Origin: an uncultured Carnobacteriaceae bacterium
GTDB lineage: Bacteria > Bacillota > Bacilli > Lactobacillales > Aerococcaceae
DNA: 23,324 nt
NCBI GenBank assembly: GCA_938039195.1
Contig: CALHVK010000011.1
Span: 1-23,324, forward strand
Reading direction: 5' to 3'
The stretch's first letter is position 1, and each line of letters begins with the position of its first letter. Under the pieces are notes generated by a model. It was not told the DNA's origin. It saw nothing but the letters and a program-made list of their open reading frames with translations, and searched no databases. The position numbers were made by a program, and so were the translations under genes. This document shows positions 8,624-14,480 of the stretch, in pieces.

Positions 8624-9001
8624 ATGGACTTTACAGTCAGTGAAGCAGCAAAAGCAAAATTAGATTCCATGTTACAAGAGCGTGGATTAACGGATGTCTT
8701 CTTTGTGATGGATTATGTCGATGGAGATAGCCCTTTTTATGAGGGGATGGTAGGATGCCATTGCCAAGTGTACGATAAATATCATTTAGTGGTATTAAAG
8801 AAAGATCAAAAAGAAAATATTCCTCCAAAGTACGACCAAGTTTTTGAGACGAATATTGGAGAAATGTTTTTTGCAAGTCACTATGCAATGATGTTTGATC
8901 AGCATAATGTGATTGATTATAGCGTGGATAAATACGGATTTTACTTAAAGAGTGAAGCGGGTATTTTATCGATGCAATTGAATATTGATTTTATTGGCTA
9001 G
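8624..9001 (+). CDS. HesB/IscA-fold (Fe-S biosynthesis-like) small protein
   Basis: The 125-residue product resembles the HesB/IscA fold family of small proteins related to Firmicutes YqkB/YneR-type members. It has the expected order: FTVSEAAKAKLDSML near the start, a glycine-cysteine turn GMVGCHC, and the C-terminal YGFYLKSEAGILSM. Classical A-type Fe-S carriers have a late Cys-x-Cys pair; here the only cysteines are C45 and C47, so true cluster carriage is doubtful. ATG 8624 was chosen because AAGAGGA at 8611-8617 is correctly spaced; an upstream TTG at 8591 lies inside the divIVA terminator and is rejected. Role unknown. Confidence 0.7.
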   Translation: MDFTVSEAAKAKLDSMLQERGLTDVFFVMDYVDGDSPFYEGMVGCHCQVYDKYHLVVLKKDQKENIPPKYDQVFETNIGEMFFASHYAMMFDQHNVIDYSVDKYGFYLKSEAGILSMQLNIDFIG

Positions 9002-9031
9002 GGAAGTGAGCAACTTCCCTAGTCTTTTTTT
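8998..9031 (+). terminator. Intrinsic terminator after the HesB-like gene
   Basis: A perfect 10-bp stem (CTAGGGAAGT at 8998-9007, ACTTCCCTAG at 9013-9022) with a 5-base loop is followed by a T-run at 9025-9031. The stem contains the stop codon of the gene. Confidence 0.92.
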
Positions 9032-9063
9032 ATACTCTTAACACTTTCTTTACCACGAAAAAC

Positions 9064-9092
9064 TTGCAGTTGGGGACGGAACAAAGTATACT
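9064..9092 (+). promoter_or_regulatory. Promoter of the choline (lic-like) operon
   Basis: TTGCAG (9064-9069) and TATACT (9087-9092) are separated by exactly 17 bp, downstream of a terminator and upstream of the first lic-like gene. Transcription should begin near 9099, giving a leader of about 28 bases with a GAGAGG ribosome-binding site. This placement shows that in-frame codons between 9064 and 9126 are promoter and not coding. Confidence 0.7.
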
Positions 9093-9126
9093 ATTGTTGT
9101 TCACAAAAATACGAGAGGTAAATAAT

Positions 9127-10884
9127 ATGAACAAAACAAATCTCGATTTACTAAAAATTATTAAACAACAAGATATTCAAAATCAAAGAGAATTAGCAGA
9201 GCTTTCAGGCTATTCGCTTGGTCTCGTGAATCGTGAATTAAAACGACTACGAGAACTAGAACTGGTAGATGATCAATTCAAACTGACAAGTAAAGCAAAA
9301 GCGCTCTTTAAAAAGAATAAACCAAAGAATGCGGTCATTCTTGCTGCAGGATTTGGAATGCGCATGGTTCCAATCAATACAGAGACGCCAAAAGGGCTTC
9401 TTGAAGTAAAGAAAGAGCCGCTCATTGAACGATTGATTAAGCAATTACAAGCAGTTGGTATTACCGATATCACGGTTGTAGTCGGCTTTATGAAAGAGCA
9501 ATATGAGTATTTGATGGATAACTATCAAGTAAAACTAGCCGTTAATAGAGATTATGCAACGAAGAATAACTTCTACTCATTACAGAAAGTAGCCAATCGT
9601 CTTGGCAATACGTATATTGTTCCTTGCGATTTATGGTGTAAAGAATCTCCATTTGATACAGACGAATTGTACTCATGGTATTTACTTGGCCAAGAAGAAG
9701 TAGCTCAAAGCTTCTTTAGAGTGAATAAGAAACAAGAGATTATTATAAGCGATAAGAGAGCAAAAGGGAATCGTCCTTATGGGATTTGTTATTTAACAGA
9801 AAAAGACGCAAAAGCCGTGGCGAAACAATTAAATACTGCTGCTGCAGAAGAAAGACACGAGAAGTCATTCTGGGAAGTAACACTTGAAGATGCCAACAAG
9901 AAGTTTACAGTGTATCCAAAATTAATGGATGACTCGAAAATTTTTGAAATTAACACGTACGAGCAACTTCGTGAACTCGATAAATCATCCTCTCACTTAG
10001 AAACAGATGCCCTGCAACAAATCTCAAAGGCGCTAAATGTTTCTCTTGAAGAAATCGTCAATATTGAAGTGCTGAAAAAAGGAATGACAAATCGCAGCTT
10101 CCTATTTACTTGTAAGGACCAAAAATACATTATGCGTATTCCAGGAGAGGGAACAGACCATCTCATCAATCGTAAGGAAGAAGCGGATGTATACCGTGTC
10201 CTTGAAGGGAAACAGATTTGCGATGATGTGGTGTACATGAATCCAGAGAATGGGTATAAGATTACAGCATATCTTGAAGGAGCGCGTTCATGTGATAGTA
10301 CGAATAAAGAAGACTTACAGCGTTGTATGGCGAAGCTTCGTGAGTTCCATCAGTCAAAATTAAAAGTGAAGCATACTTTTGATCCATTTAAGCAAATTGA
10401 GTTTTATCAAAGCTTGTGGAATGGACAAAGTTCTTATTATAAAGACCATGCTGAAATGCAGAAGAAGATTTTAGGGCTAAAGAGCTTTGTAAAAAAATAT
10501 AAAGCAGAACCAGTATTAAGCCATATTGATTCAGTGTATGACAATTTCCTATTTACAAAAGAAGGCGATATTCGTCTGATTGACTGGGAATACGCTGGAA
10601 TGCAAGATCCGCATATTGATATTGCGATGTTCTGTATTTACGCAGGGTATTCTCGTAAAGAAGCAGATGCACTGATCGACCTTTATTTCGAAGGAAAATG
10701 CGAACCAATGACACGGGTGAAAATCTATGCGTATATGGCGATTAGCGGAATGCTTTGGAGCAACTGGTGTGAATATAAACGCACACTTGGTGTTGACTTT
10801 GGTGAGTACTCCTTAATGCAATACCGTTATGCCAAAGATTTCTACCGCATTGTGCAAGAAGAATTAGCAAAAGAGGAAAAATAA
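9127..10884 (+). CDS. Fusion protein: winged-helix domain, LicC-like nucleotidyltransferase and LicA-like choline kinase
   Basis: The 585-residue protein has three domains. Residues 1-65 form a winged-helix DNA-binding-like unit (QRELAELSGYSLGLVNRELKRL). Residues 68-285 are a LicC-type sugar-phosphate/choline-phosphate nucleotidyltransferase with ILAAGFGMRM (71-80), TPKGLL and NNFYSL. Residues 295-580 are a choline/ethanolamine-kinase-type phosphotransferase with LSHIDSVYDNFLF (H466, D468, N473) and the metal-binding LIDWEYAG (D486). The likely job is choline phosphorylation and activation to CDP-choline, possibly with choline-dependent gene control by the first domain. ATG 9127 was chosen for its GAGAGG site and the promoter upstream. 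The stop overlaps the next start (TAATG). Substrates are inferred from family and from the transporter partner. Confidence 0.85.
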   Translation: MNKTNLDLLKIIKQQDIQNQRELAELSGYSLGLVNRELKRLRELELVDDQFKLTSKAKALFKKNKPKNAVILAAGFGMRMVPINTETPKGLLEVKKEPLIERLIKQLQAVGITDITVVVGFMKEQYEYLMDNYQVKLAVNRDYATKNNFYSLQKVANRLGNTYIVPCDLWCKESPFDTDELYSWYLLGQEEVAQSFFRVNKKQEIIISDKRAKGNRPYGICYLTEKDAKAVAKQLNTAAAEERHEKSFWEVTLEDANKKFTVYPKLMDDSKIFEINTYEQLRELDKSSSHLETDALQQISKALNVSLEEIVNIEVLKKGMTNRSFLFTCKDQKYIMRIPGEGTDHLINRKEEADVYRVLEGKQICDDVVYMNPENGYKITAYLEGARSCDSTNKEDLQRCMAKLREFHQSKLKVKHTFDPFKQIEFYQSLWNGQSSYYKDHAEMQKKILGLKSFVKKYKAEPVLSHIDSVYDNFLFTKEGDIRLIDWEYAGMQDPHIDIAMFCIYAGYSRKEADALIDLYFEGKCEPMTRVKIYAYMAISGMLWSNWCEYKRTLGVDFGEYSLMQYRYAKDFYRIVQEELAKEEK

Positions 10885-11618
10885 TGACAAACATAGTGAA
10901 ACGAGCGATTATTATGGCTGCGGGTAAAGGGACAAGAATGCGTCCGATTACAAACACCATTCCAAAACCGCTTGTAAAAGTAAATGGAAAAAGAATGATT
11001 GATACCGTTATTGAAGCACTACATGAACAAGGAATTCATGAGATTTATGTGGTCGTTGGTTATCTAAAAGAAAAATTTGCTGAACTAAAAGCAGACTATC
11101 CAGAAATTAACATTGTCGAAAATCCATATTTCGATGTAGCTAACAATATTTCATCGCTTTATGTAGTGAGAGACCATTTGGAAGAAGTGATTATTCTAGA
11201 CGGCGACCAATTAATCTACAACAGTGAAATTCTACATCCAGAGTTTACACGTTCAGGATATGCATGTATTCCAGTAGAAAACGGAACGGATGAATGGTTG
11301 ATGCAAGTGGATGGTAATGGCATCGTTACAAGCTGTAGCCGTACAGGTGGTCAAAAGGGATGGCAGTTATTTAGCATCTCTCGTTGGACGAAAGAAGACG
11401 GACAACAGTTAAAACGTCATCTTGAAATCGAGTTTGAAGAAAAGAAAAATCATGATATTTACTGGGATGATGTGGCGATGTTCTGCTATCCAGATAAATA
11501 TGAAATGGGCATTTATCCAATGCAAGAAGGGGATATCGTGGAAATCGATAGCCTTGAAGAATTAGTAGCAGTAGATGGCTCTTACAAGAGTGTTTTAGAG
11601 GAGGATAATCATGAATAA
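10884..11618 (+). CDS. licC: LicC-like choline-phosphate cytidylyltransferase
   Basis: The 244-residue product is a stand-alone nucleotidyltransferase similar to pneumococcal LicC, which makes CDP-choline from CTP and phosphocholine. It has MAAGKGTRMRPIT (about 12-24) with PKPLVKVNG, VVVGYLKEKF, the NNISSLYVV block, the metal-site LDGDQL, and the later DEWLMQVDG and YWDDVAMF blocks. AGAGGA precedes the ATG, which overlaps the previous stop. It is the second such domain in the operon, so one may act on another amino-alcohol phosphate or have lost activity; this one keeps the full set of motifs. It overlaps the transporter gene by 8 bases. Confidence 0.82.
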   Translation: MTNIVKRAIIMAAGKGTRMRPITNTIPKPLVKVNGKRMIDTVIEALHEQGIHEIYVVVGYLKEKFAELKADYPEINIVENPYFDVANNISSLYVVRDHLEEVIILDGDQLIYNSEILHPEFTRSGYACIPVENGTDEWLMQVDGNGIVTSCSRTGGQKGWQLFSISRWTKEDGQQLKRHLEIEFEEKKNHDIYWDDVAMFCYPDKYEMGIYPMQEGDIVEIDSLEELVAVDGSYKSVLEEDNHE

Positions 11619-13137
11619 TGAAATAGAAAAGAAAAATCTTCGTGATGAAATTGACTGGGTTGCAACACTGGTTCCGCTCTTTGGAGTAGTGGTGCTAGGA
11701 ATTCTCTTCATGGCTTTTCCAGAAGTCAGTTCAGCCGTTCTAGAAGGTGTTCGTGGGTTCTTAGGAGACCAATTCAGTATTTACTACGCAATGCTTGCGG
11801 TGGGGGTATTCCTTTGTACTGTGTATGTGGCTTTTTCAAAATACGGTCATATCGTTCTCGGTGGAGAAGATAGTAAAGTCGAGTATTCCAACTTTAAATG
11901 GGGTGTAATGATCTTTACGTCTACAATGGCCGCAGACATTGTATTCTACGCGATGATTGAATGGGCCTTATACGCGCAAGAGTCTTATCTTGGTGAACTA
12001 GGTAGCGTTCAAAAATGGGCGTCTACATTTCCATTATTCCACTGGGGACCAATCGCATGGGGGTTCTACATCATGCTTGCGGTGGCCTTTGGATTTATGC
12101 TGCATAACCGTAAAGTAGAGAAACAAAAATTCTCTGAAGCTTGTCGTCCACTTCTTGGGAAGAAGGTTGACGGATGGATGGGGAAAACAATCGACTTGAT
12201 TGCCATCTTTGCGTTAATCGCAGGGACTGCAACCACCTTCTCACTAGCCACACCGCTTCTTTCAGCAGCGATGAGCCAAGTGTTTGGAATTCAAAATTCG
12301 AAGATTATCACGATTGTGGTATTATTATTAATCGCAGTTGTATATACAAGTACCGTAATGCTTGGAATGGATGCTGTCTCTAAACTAGCTGCGATTTGTA
12401 CGTATTTATTCTTTGCCTTACTAGGATACTTCTTATTCTTTGGTGGCGAAACAGTGTATATTTTAGAAACAGGATTCAGCGCTCTTGGGAACCTTGTCCA
12501 AAACTTTATCGGAATGTCTACGTGGCTTGATCCGCTTCGTGAAACAAGTTTCCCACAAAAATGGACTATTTACTATTGGTCTTATTGGATGGTTTGGTGT
12601 GTAGCTACACCGTTCTTCATCGGTAGTATTTCAAAAGGACGTACGGTAAAGAATACTGTTCTTGGTGGATACGCATGGGGAATTGCAGGAACATTTACTG
12701 CGTTTATCATCCTTGGAAATTACGGTTTAGCACAACAGTTAAAACATGGGGTGGATATTACTGGTATTCTAAGTAATAACGCGGATTATGCTGGGGCGAT
12801 TTTAAAAATTTTTGAGACCATGCCGTTAGCAAATATTGGATTGTTATTACTAGCAGTAACGATGATTGCGTTCTATGCGACAACATTCGATGCTTTAACG
12901 CTGGTGGTATCTGCTTATTCATACAAAGAATTAGAACACACGCATGGCAGTGATAAACGTGTCCGCATGTTCTGGTCACTTGTATTTATCTTGTTCCCAA
13001 TTGCATTGATTTTCTCAGAAAATTCAATGTATAACTTACAATCTGTTGCGATTATCGCGGCACTTCCAATTGGGATTATTATCGTCATGATTATTGCAAG
13101 CTTCTTTAAAGATGCAAAGGACTATTTGAATTCTTAG
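11611..13137 (+). CDS. BCCT-family transporter, probable choline importer
   Basis: The 508-residue membrane protein has about twelve hydrophobic segments and the BCCT tryptophan region (WTIYYWSYWMVW, then SISKGRTVKN). FHWGPIAWGFY and AFYATTFDALTLV are further family blocks. The segment that is glycine-rich (GMGIG) in sodium-coupled members such as BetP reads TMAADIVFYAMIEW here, closer in style to the carnitine exchanger CaiT. Location behind choline kinase and cytidylyltransferase genes, with an 8-base overlap and a strong GAGGAGG site, suggests choline or a related quaternary amine as substrate. Substrate and ion coupling are inference. The stop is followed after 6 bases by a structured element. 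Confidence 0.88.
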   Translation: MNNEIEKKNLRDEIDWVATLVPLFGVVVLGILFMAFPEVSSAVLEGVRGFLGDQFSIYYAMLAVGVFLCTVYVAFSKYGHIVLGGEDSKVEYSNFKWGVMIFTSTMAADIVFYAMIEWALYAQESYLGELGSVQKWASTFPLFHWGPIAWGFYIMLAVAFGFMLHNRKVEKQKFSEACRPLLGKKVDGWMGKTIDLIAIFALIAGTATTFSLATPLLSAAMSQVFGIQNSKIITIVVLLLIAVVYTSTVMLGMDAVSKLAAICTYLFFALLGYFLFFGGETVYILETGFSALGNLVQNFIGMSTWLDPLRETSFPQKWTIYYWSYWMVWCVATPFFIGSISKGRTVKNTVLGGYAWGIAGTFTAFIILGNYGLAQQLKHGVDITGILSNNADYAGAILKIFETMPLANIGLLLLAVTMIAFYATTFDALTLVVSAYSYKELEHTHGSDKRVRMFWSLVFILFPIALIFSENSMYNLQSVAIIAALPIGIIIVMIIASFFKDAKDYLNS

Positions 13138-13143
13138 GAAGGC

Positions 13144-13325
13144 ATGACTATGAATTGATTACGGATTTAGAAATAGTAGCGGTAATAGGATACCGGTGCA
13201 AGCCTTGGTCTTGCACCTTTAAAGCCTCAAAGAGGGAGTAAGGAATGAATTCCTAACTCCCTCTTATTCGTTTTAATATTTTTCCTATTACTGCTACTAT
13301 TAAATCCGTATCCTTCATAGTCATT
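13144..13325 (+). ncRNA. Candidate structured element, copy A (three-way junction)
   Basis: This gene-free stretch folds into a long outer stem with two inner hairpins. The outer stem pairs 13144-13190 with 13283-13325: 11 bp, an internal loop, 9 bp, a 3-base bulge and 19 bp with one G-U. Hairpin 1 is GGTGCAAG (13195-13202) with CTTGCACC (13210-13217) and loop CCTTGGT. A 13-base linker ending AAGCCTCAA follows. Hairpin 2 (13231-13264) is 9 bp, an A-A mismatch, 5 bp and a TGAA loop. Copy B at 17741-17934 has the same inner lengths and several of the same unpaired bases. No T-run follows, so it is not a plain terminator. It lies in the likely 3' untranslated region of the BCCT gene. Function unknown; a DNA role is also possible. 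Confidence 0.55.
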
Positions 13326-13369
13326 AAATGGAATTTCAAGAAAGAGTAAACTGAGAGGCCTGAAAAAAT

Positions 13370-13415
13370 AACCTATTGTTTAAAGTCACTCGGGCTTTAA
13401 GCAATAGGTTTTTGT
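13370..13415. terminator. Bidirectional terminator between the BCCT and copY genes
   Basis: An 18-bp stem (13370-13387 with 13393-13410, including a few G-U pairs) and a 5-base loop are flanked by A-rich sequence on the left and TTTTGTTTT on the right. It can therefore stop transcripts from both the choline operon and the convergent copY gene, whose stop codon is at 13417-13419. Confidence 0.88.
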
Positions 13416-13416
13416 T

Positions 13417-13857
13417 TTAGTGATGATGGTGATGACAATTGCATTGACCTGGCAAGCAGTTGCATGCAACTGAAGTAGGGGCGTTTTTAGATTTACTTTT
13501 TAAGGTCGTTAATAATTCCTCAATATCCTCTTGACTTAAGGTTGCTTTGTCGATAAGAGTATGTAGGAGTTTCCCATTTTGTTTTTGACATACTTGCTCT
13601 AATAGGATATCCGTTTCTTTATCAAGTTGCTCTTTTTCAGAAATCGTTGCAGAGTAGTGGAATGGTTTCTTTCTATCATCGGTTTGAATATAGCCTTTTT
13701 TGGATAAACGAATAATTAATGTTTTAATGGTGGAGTCACTCCACGAAAATGAGCGTTGCAGTTGCTCGATAATATAACCGCTTGTGCTGTTTGGATTTGC
13801 CCATAAGACACGCATAATTTGACGTTCAGAAGGGCTCATTGGTTGAAATTCTGTCAT
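13417..13857 (-). CDS. copY: CopY/TcrY-family copper-type transcriptional repressor
   Basis: The 146-residue product has an N-terminal winged helix of the BlaI/MecI/CopY family (SPSERQIMRVLWAN, then DSTIKTLIIRLSKKGYI) and a C-terminal dimer and metal region. The end carries C132, C134, C139 and C141 in the CxCxxxxCxC pattern of copper-responsive CopY, then five consecutive histidines (142-146). In the family, zinc-loaded repressor binds DNA and copper releases it. No copper ATPase (copA) or chaperone (copZ) gene lies beside it, so it is an orphan here, though it may act elsewhere. AGGAG lies 8 bases before the ATG. Its own promoter carries a dyad that suggests autoregulation. Confidence 0.88.
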   Translation of the reverse strand: MTEFQPMSPSERQIMRVLWANPNSTSGYIIEQLQRSFSWSDSTIKTLIIRLSKKGYIQTDDRKKPFHYSATISEKEQLDKETDILLEQVCQKQNGKLLHTLIDKATLSQEDIEELLTTLKSKSKNAPTSVACNCLPGQCNCHHHHH

Positions 13858-13882
13858 AAATAGAACTCCTTTCTACAGGTTT

Positions 13883-13911
13883 AGTCTACAGTCGTCGACC
13901 GTTTCTGTCAA
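13883..13911 (-). promoter_or_regulatory. Promoter of copY
   Basis: On the minus strand, TTGACA (13911-13906) and TAGACT (13888-13883) are separated by exactly 17 bp, upstream of an AGGAG site and the copY ATG. The -35 is a perfect consensus. Confidence 0.75.
13884..13899. promoter_or_regulatory. Candidate CopY operator overlapping the copY -10
   Basis: GTCTACAGTCGTCGAC is an imperfect 16-bp dyad with five of six matching pairs in its arms. It covers the -10 and part of the spacer of the copY promoter, where a repressor would act. It resembles the CTACA...TGTAG logic of BlaI/CopY operators but is not a perfect cop box (TACA-NN-TGTA). A second TGTAG half-site lies between it and the gene (13873-13877). 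Confidence 0.4.
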
Positions 13912-13964
13912 TCGTTTTACTTGATTTTTTGCGTACACTAAATGTCGGTGGTGAGTAGCTAGAG

Positions 13965-13980
13965 TCACTATATTTTGTGT
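13965..13980. promoter_or_regulatory. NrdR box 1
   Basis: TCACTATATTTTGTGT matches the NrdR-box consensus as I recall it (acaCwATATaTwGtgt) at 14 of 16 positions. It lies upstream of the nrdIEF promoter, 31 bp centre to centre from box 2, which is three helical turns as is typical of NrdR sites. Confidence 0.82.
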
Positions 13981-13995
13981 TTCATAAAAAAAACA

Positions 13996-14011
13996 ATACA
14001 AAATGTTGTTA
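13996..14011. promoter_or_regulatory. NrdR box 2
   Basis: ATACAAAATGTTGTTA matches the core of the NrdR consensus at 8 of 10 positions and ends 5 bases before the -35 of the nrd promoter. Together with box 1 it should allow repression of nrdIEF by NrdR when dATP is abundant. Confidence 0.7.
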
Positions 14012-14016
14012 AAATG

Positions 14017-14045
14017 TTGCAAAAACCTTCTAGGCTATATATAAT
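14017..14045 (+). promoter_or_regulatory. Promoter of nrdIEF
   Basis: TTGCAA (14017-14022) and a perfect TATAAT (14040-14045) are separated by 17 bp. Transcription should start near 14052, giving a leader of about 63 bases before nrdI. Confidence 0.82.
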
Positions 14046-14114
14046 TAGTTTCGTGAGTTTCAAGTGAGATTGGAATGCATTTACTTGTATTTCGAATTCA
14101 GAAATGGAGTACCT

Positions 14115-14480
14115 GTGAAAGTCGTTTATTTATCACTAACTGGAAAAACAAGACAATTCGTAAAAAAATTAGGCTGGGATTTTGTCGAAATTTCTAAGAA
14201 AAATCCCGTATGTCAAATGGAAGAACCTTATATCGTCATTACACCAACTTATGGAGAGCAAGTGGCGAATTTTTTTTATGAATTTATTGAATTTGGAGAG
14301 AATCAATCCCTATTAAAGGGTGTTGCTGGTTCAGGGAATCGCAATTTCAATACGAGTTTTTGTTCAAATTCCAGAGAATTAGCGTCTAAATATGGGATTC
14401 CGCTACTGCATTGCTTTGAAAATCAAGGTACAGATAAAGATGTACAAATACTAATAGAAAAGGTGAGAGAGATTGGATAG
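14115..14480 (+). CDS. nrdI: Ribonucleotide reductase accessory flavodoxin NrdI
   Basis: NrdI is a flavodoxin-like protein that supplies oxidant for assembling the dimanganese-tyrosyl cofactor of NrdF. The 121-residue product begins VKVVYLSLTGKTRQFVKKL, whose SLTGKT loop binds the FMN phosphate. ITPTYGEQ and GVAGSGNRNFNTSFC are the other flavin-side loops. The GTG at 14115 was chosen because GGAG at 14106-14109 precedes it and the family begins exactly here; earlier in-frame codons (from 14064) lie in the leader and have no ribosome-binding site. It overlaps the nrdE start by 8 bases. No nrdH glutaredoxin gene is next to it. Confidence 0.93.
   Translation: MKVVYLSLTGKTRQFVKKLGWDFVEISKKNPVCQMEEPYIVITPTYGEQVANFFYEFIEFGENQSLLKGVAGSGNRNFNTSFCSNSRELASKYGIPLLHCFENQGTDKDVQILIEKVREIG

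Noticed and set aside
9064..9126. Upstream extension of the winged-helix/LicC/LicA protein
   Set aside because: These bases hold the -35, -10 and leader; the ATG at 9127 has the good ribosome-binding site.
13144..13325. Copy A as an ordinary transcription terminator or insertion-sequence relic
   Set aside because: No T-run follows the outer stem, a separate terminator lies at 13370, no transposase fragment is visible, and the fold is shared with copy B despite different arms.
14064..14114. Upstream extension of NrdI
   Set aside because: No ribosome-binding site; the family begins at the GTG at 14115, which has one.
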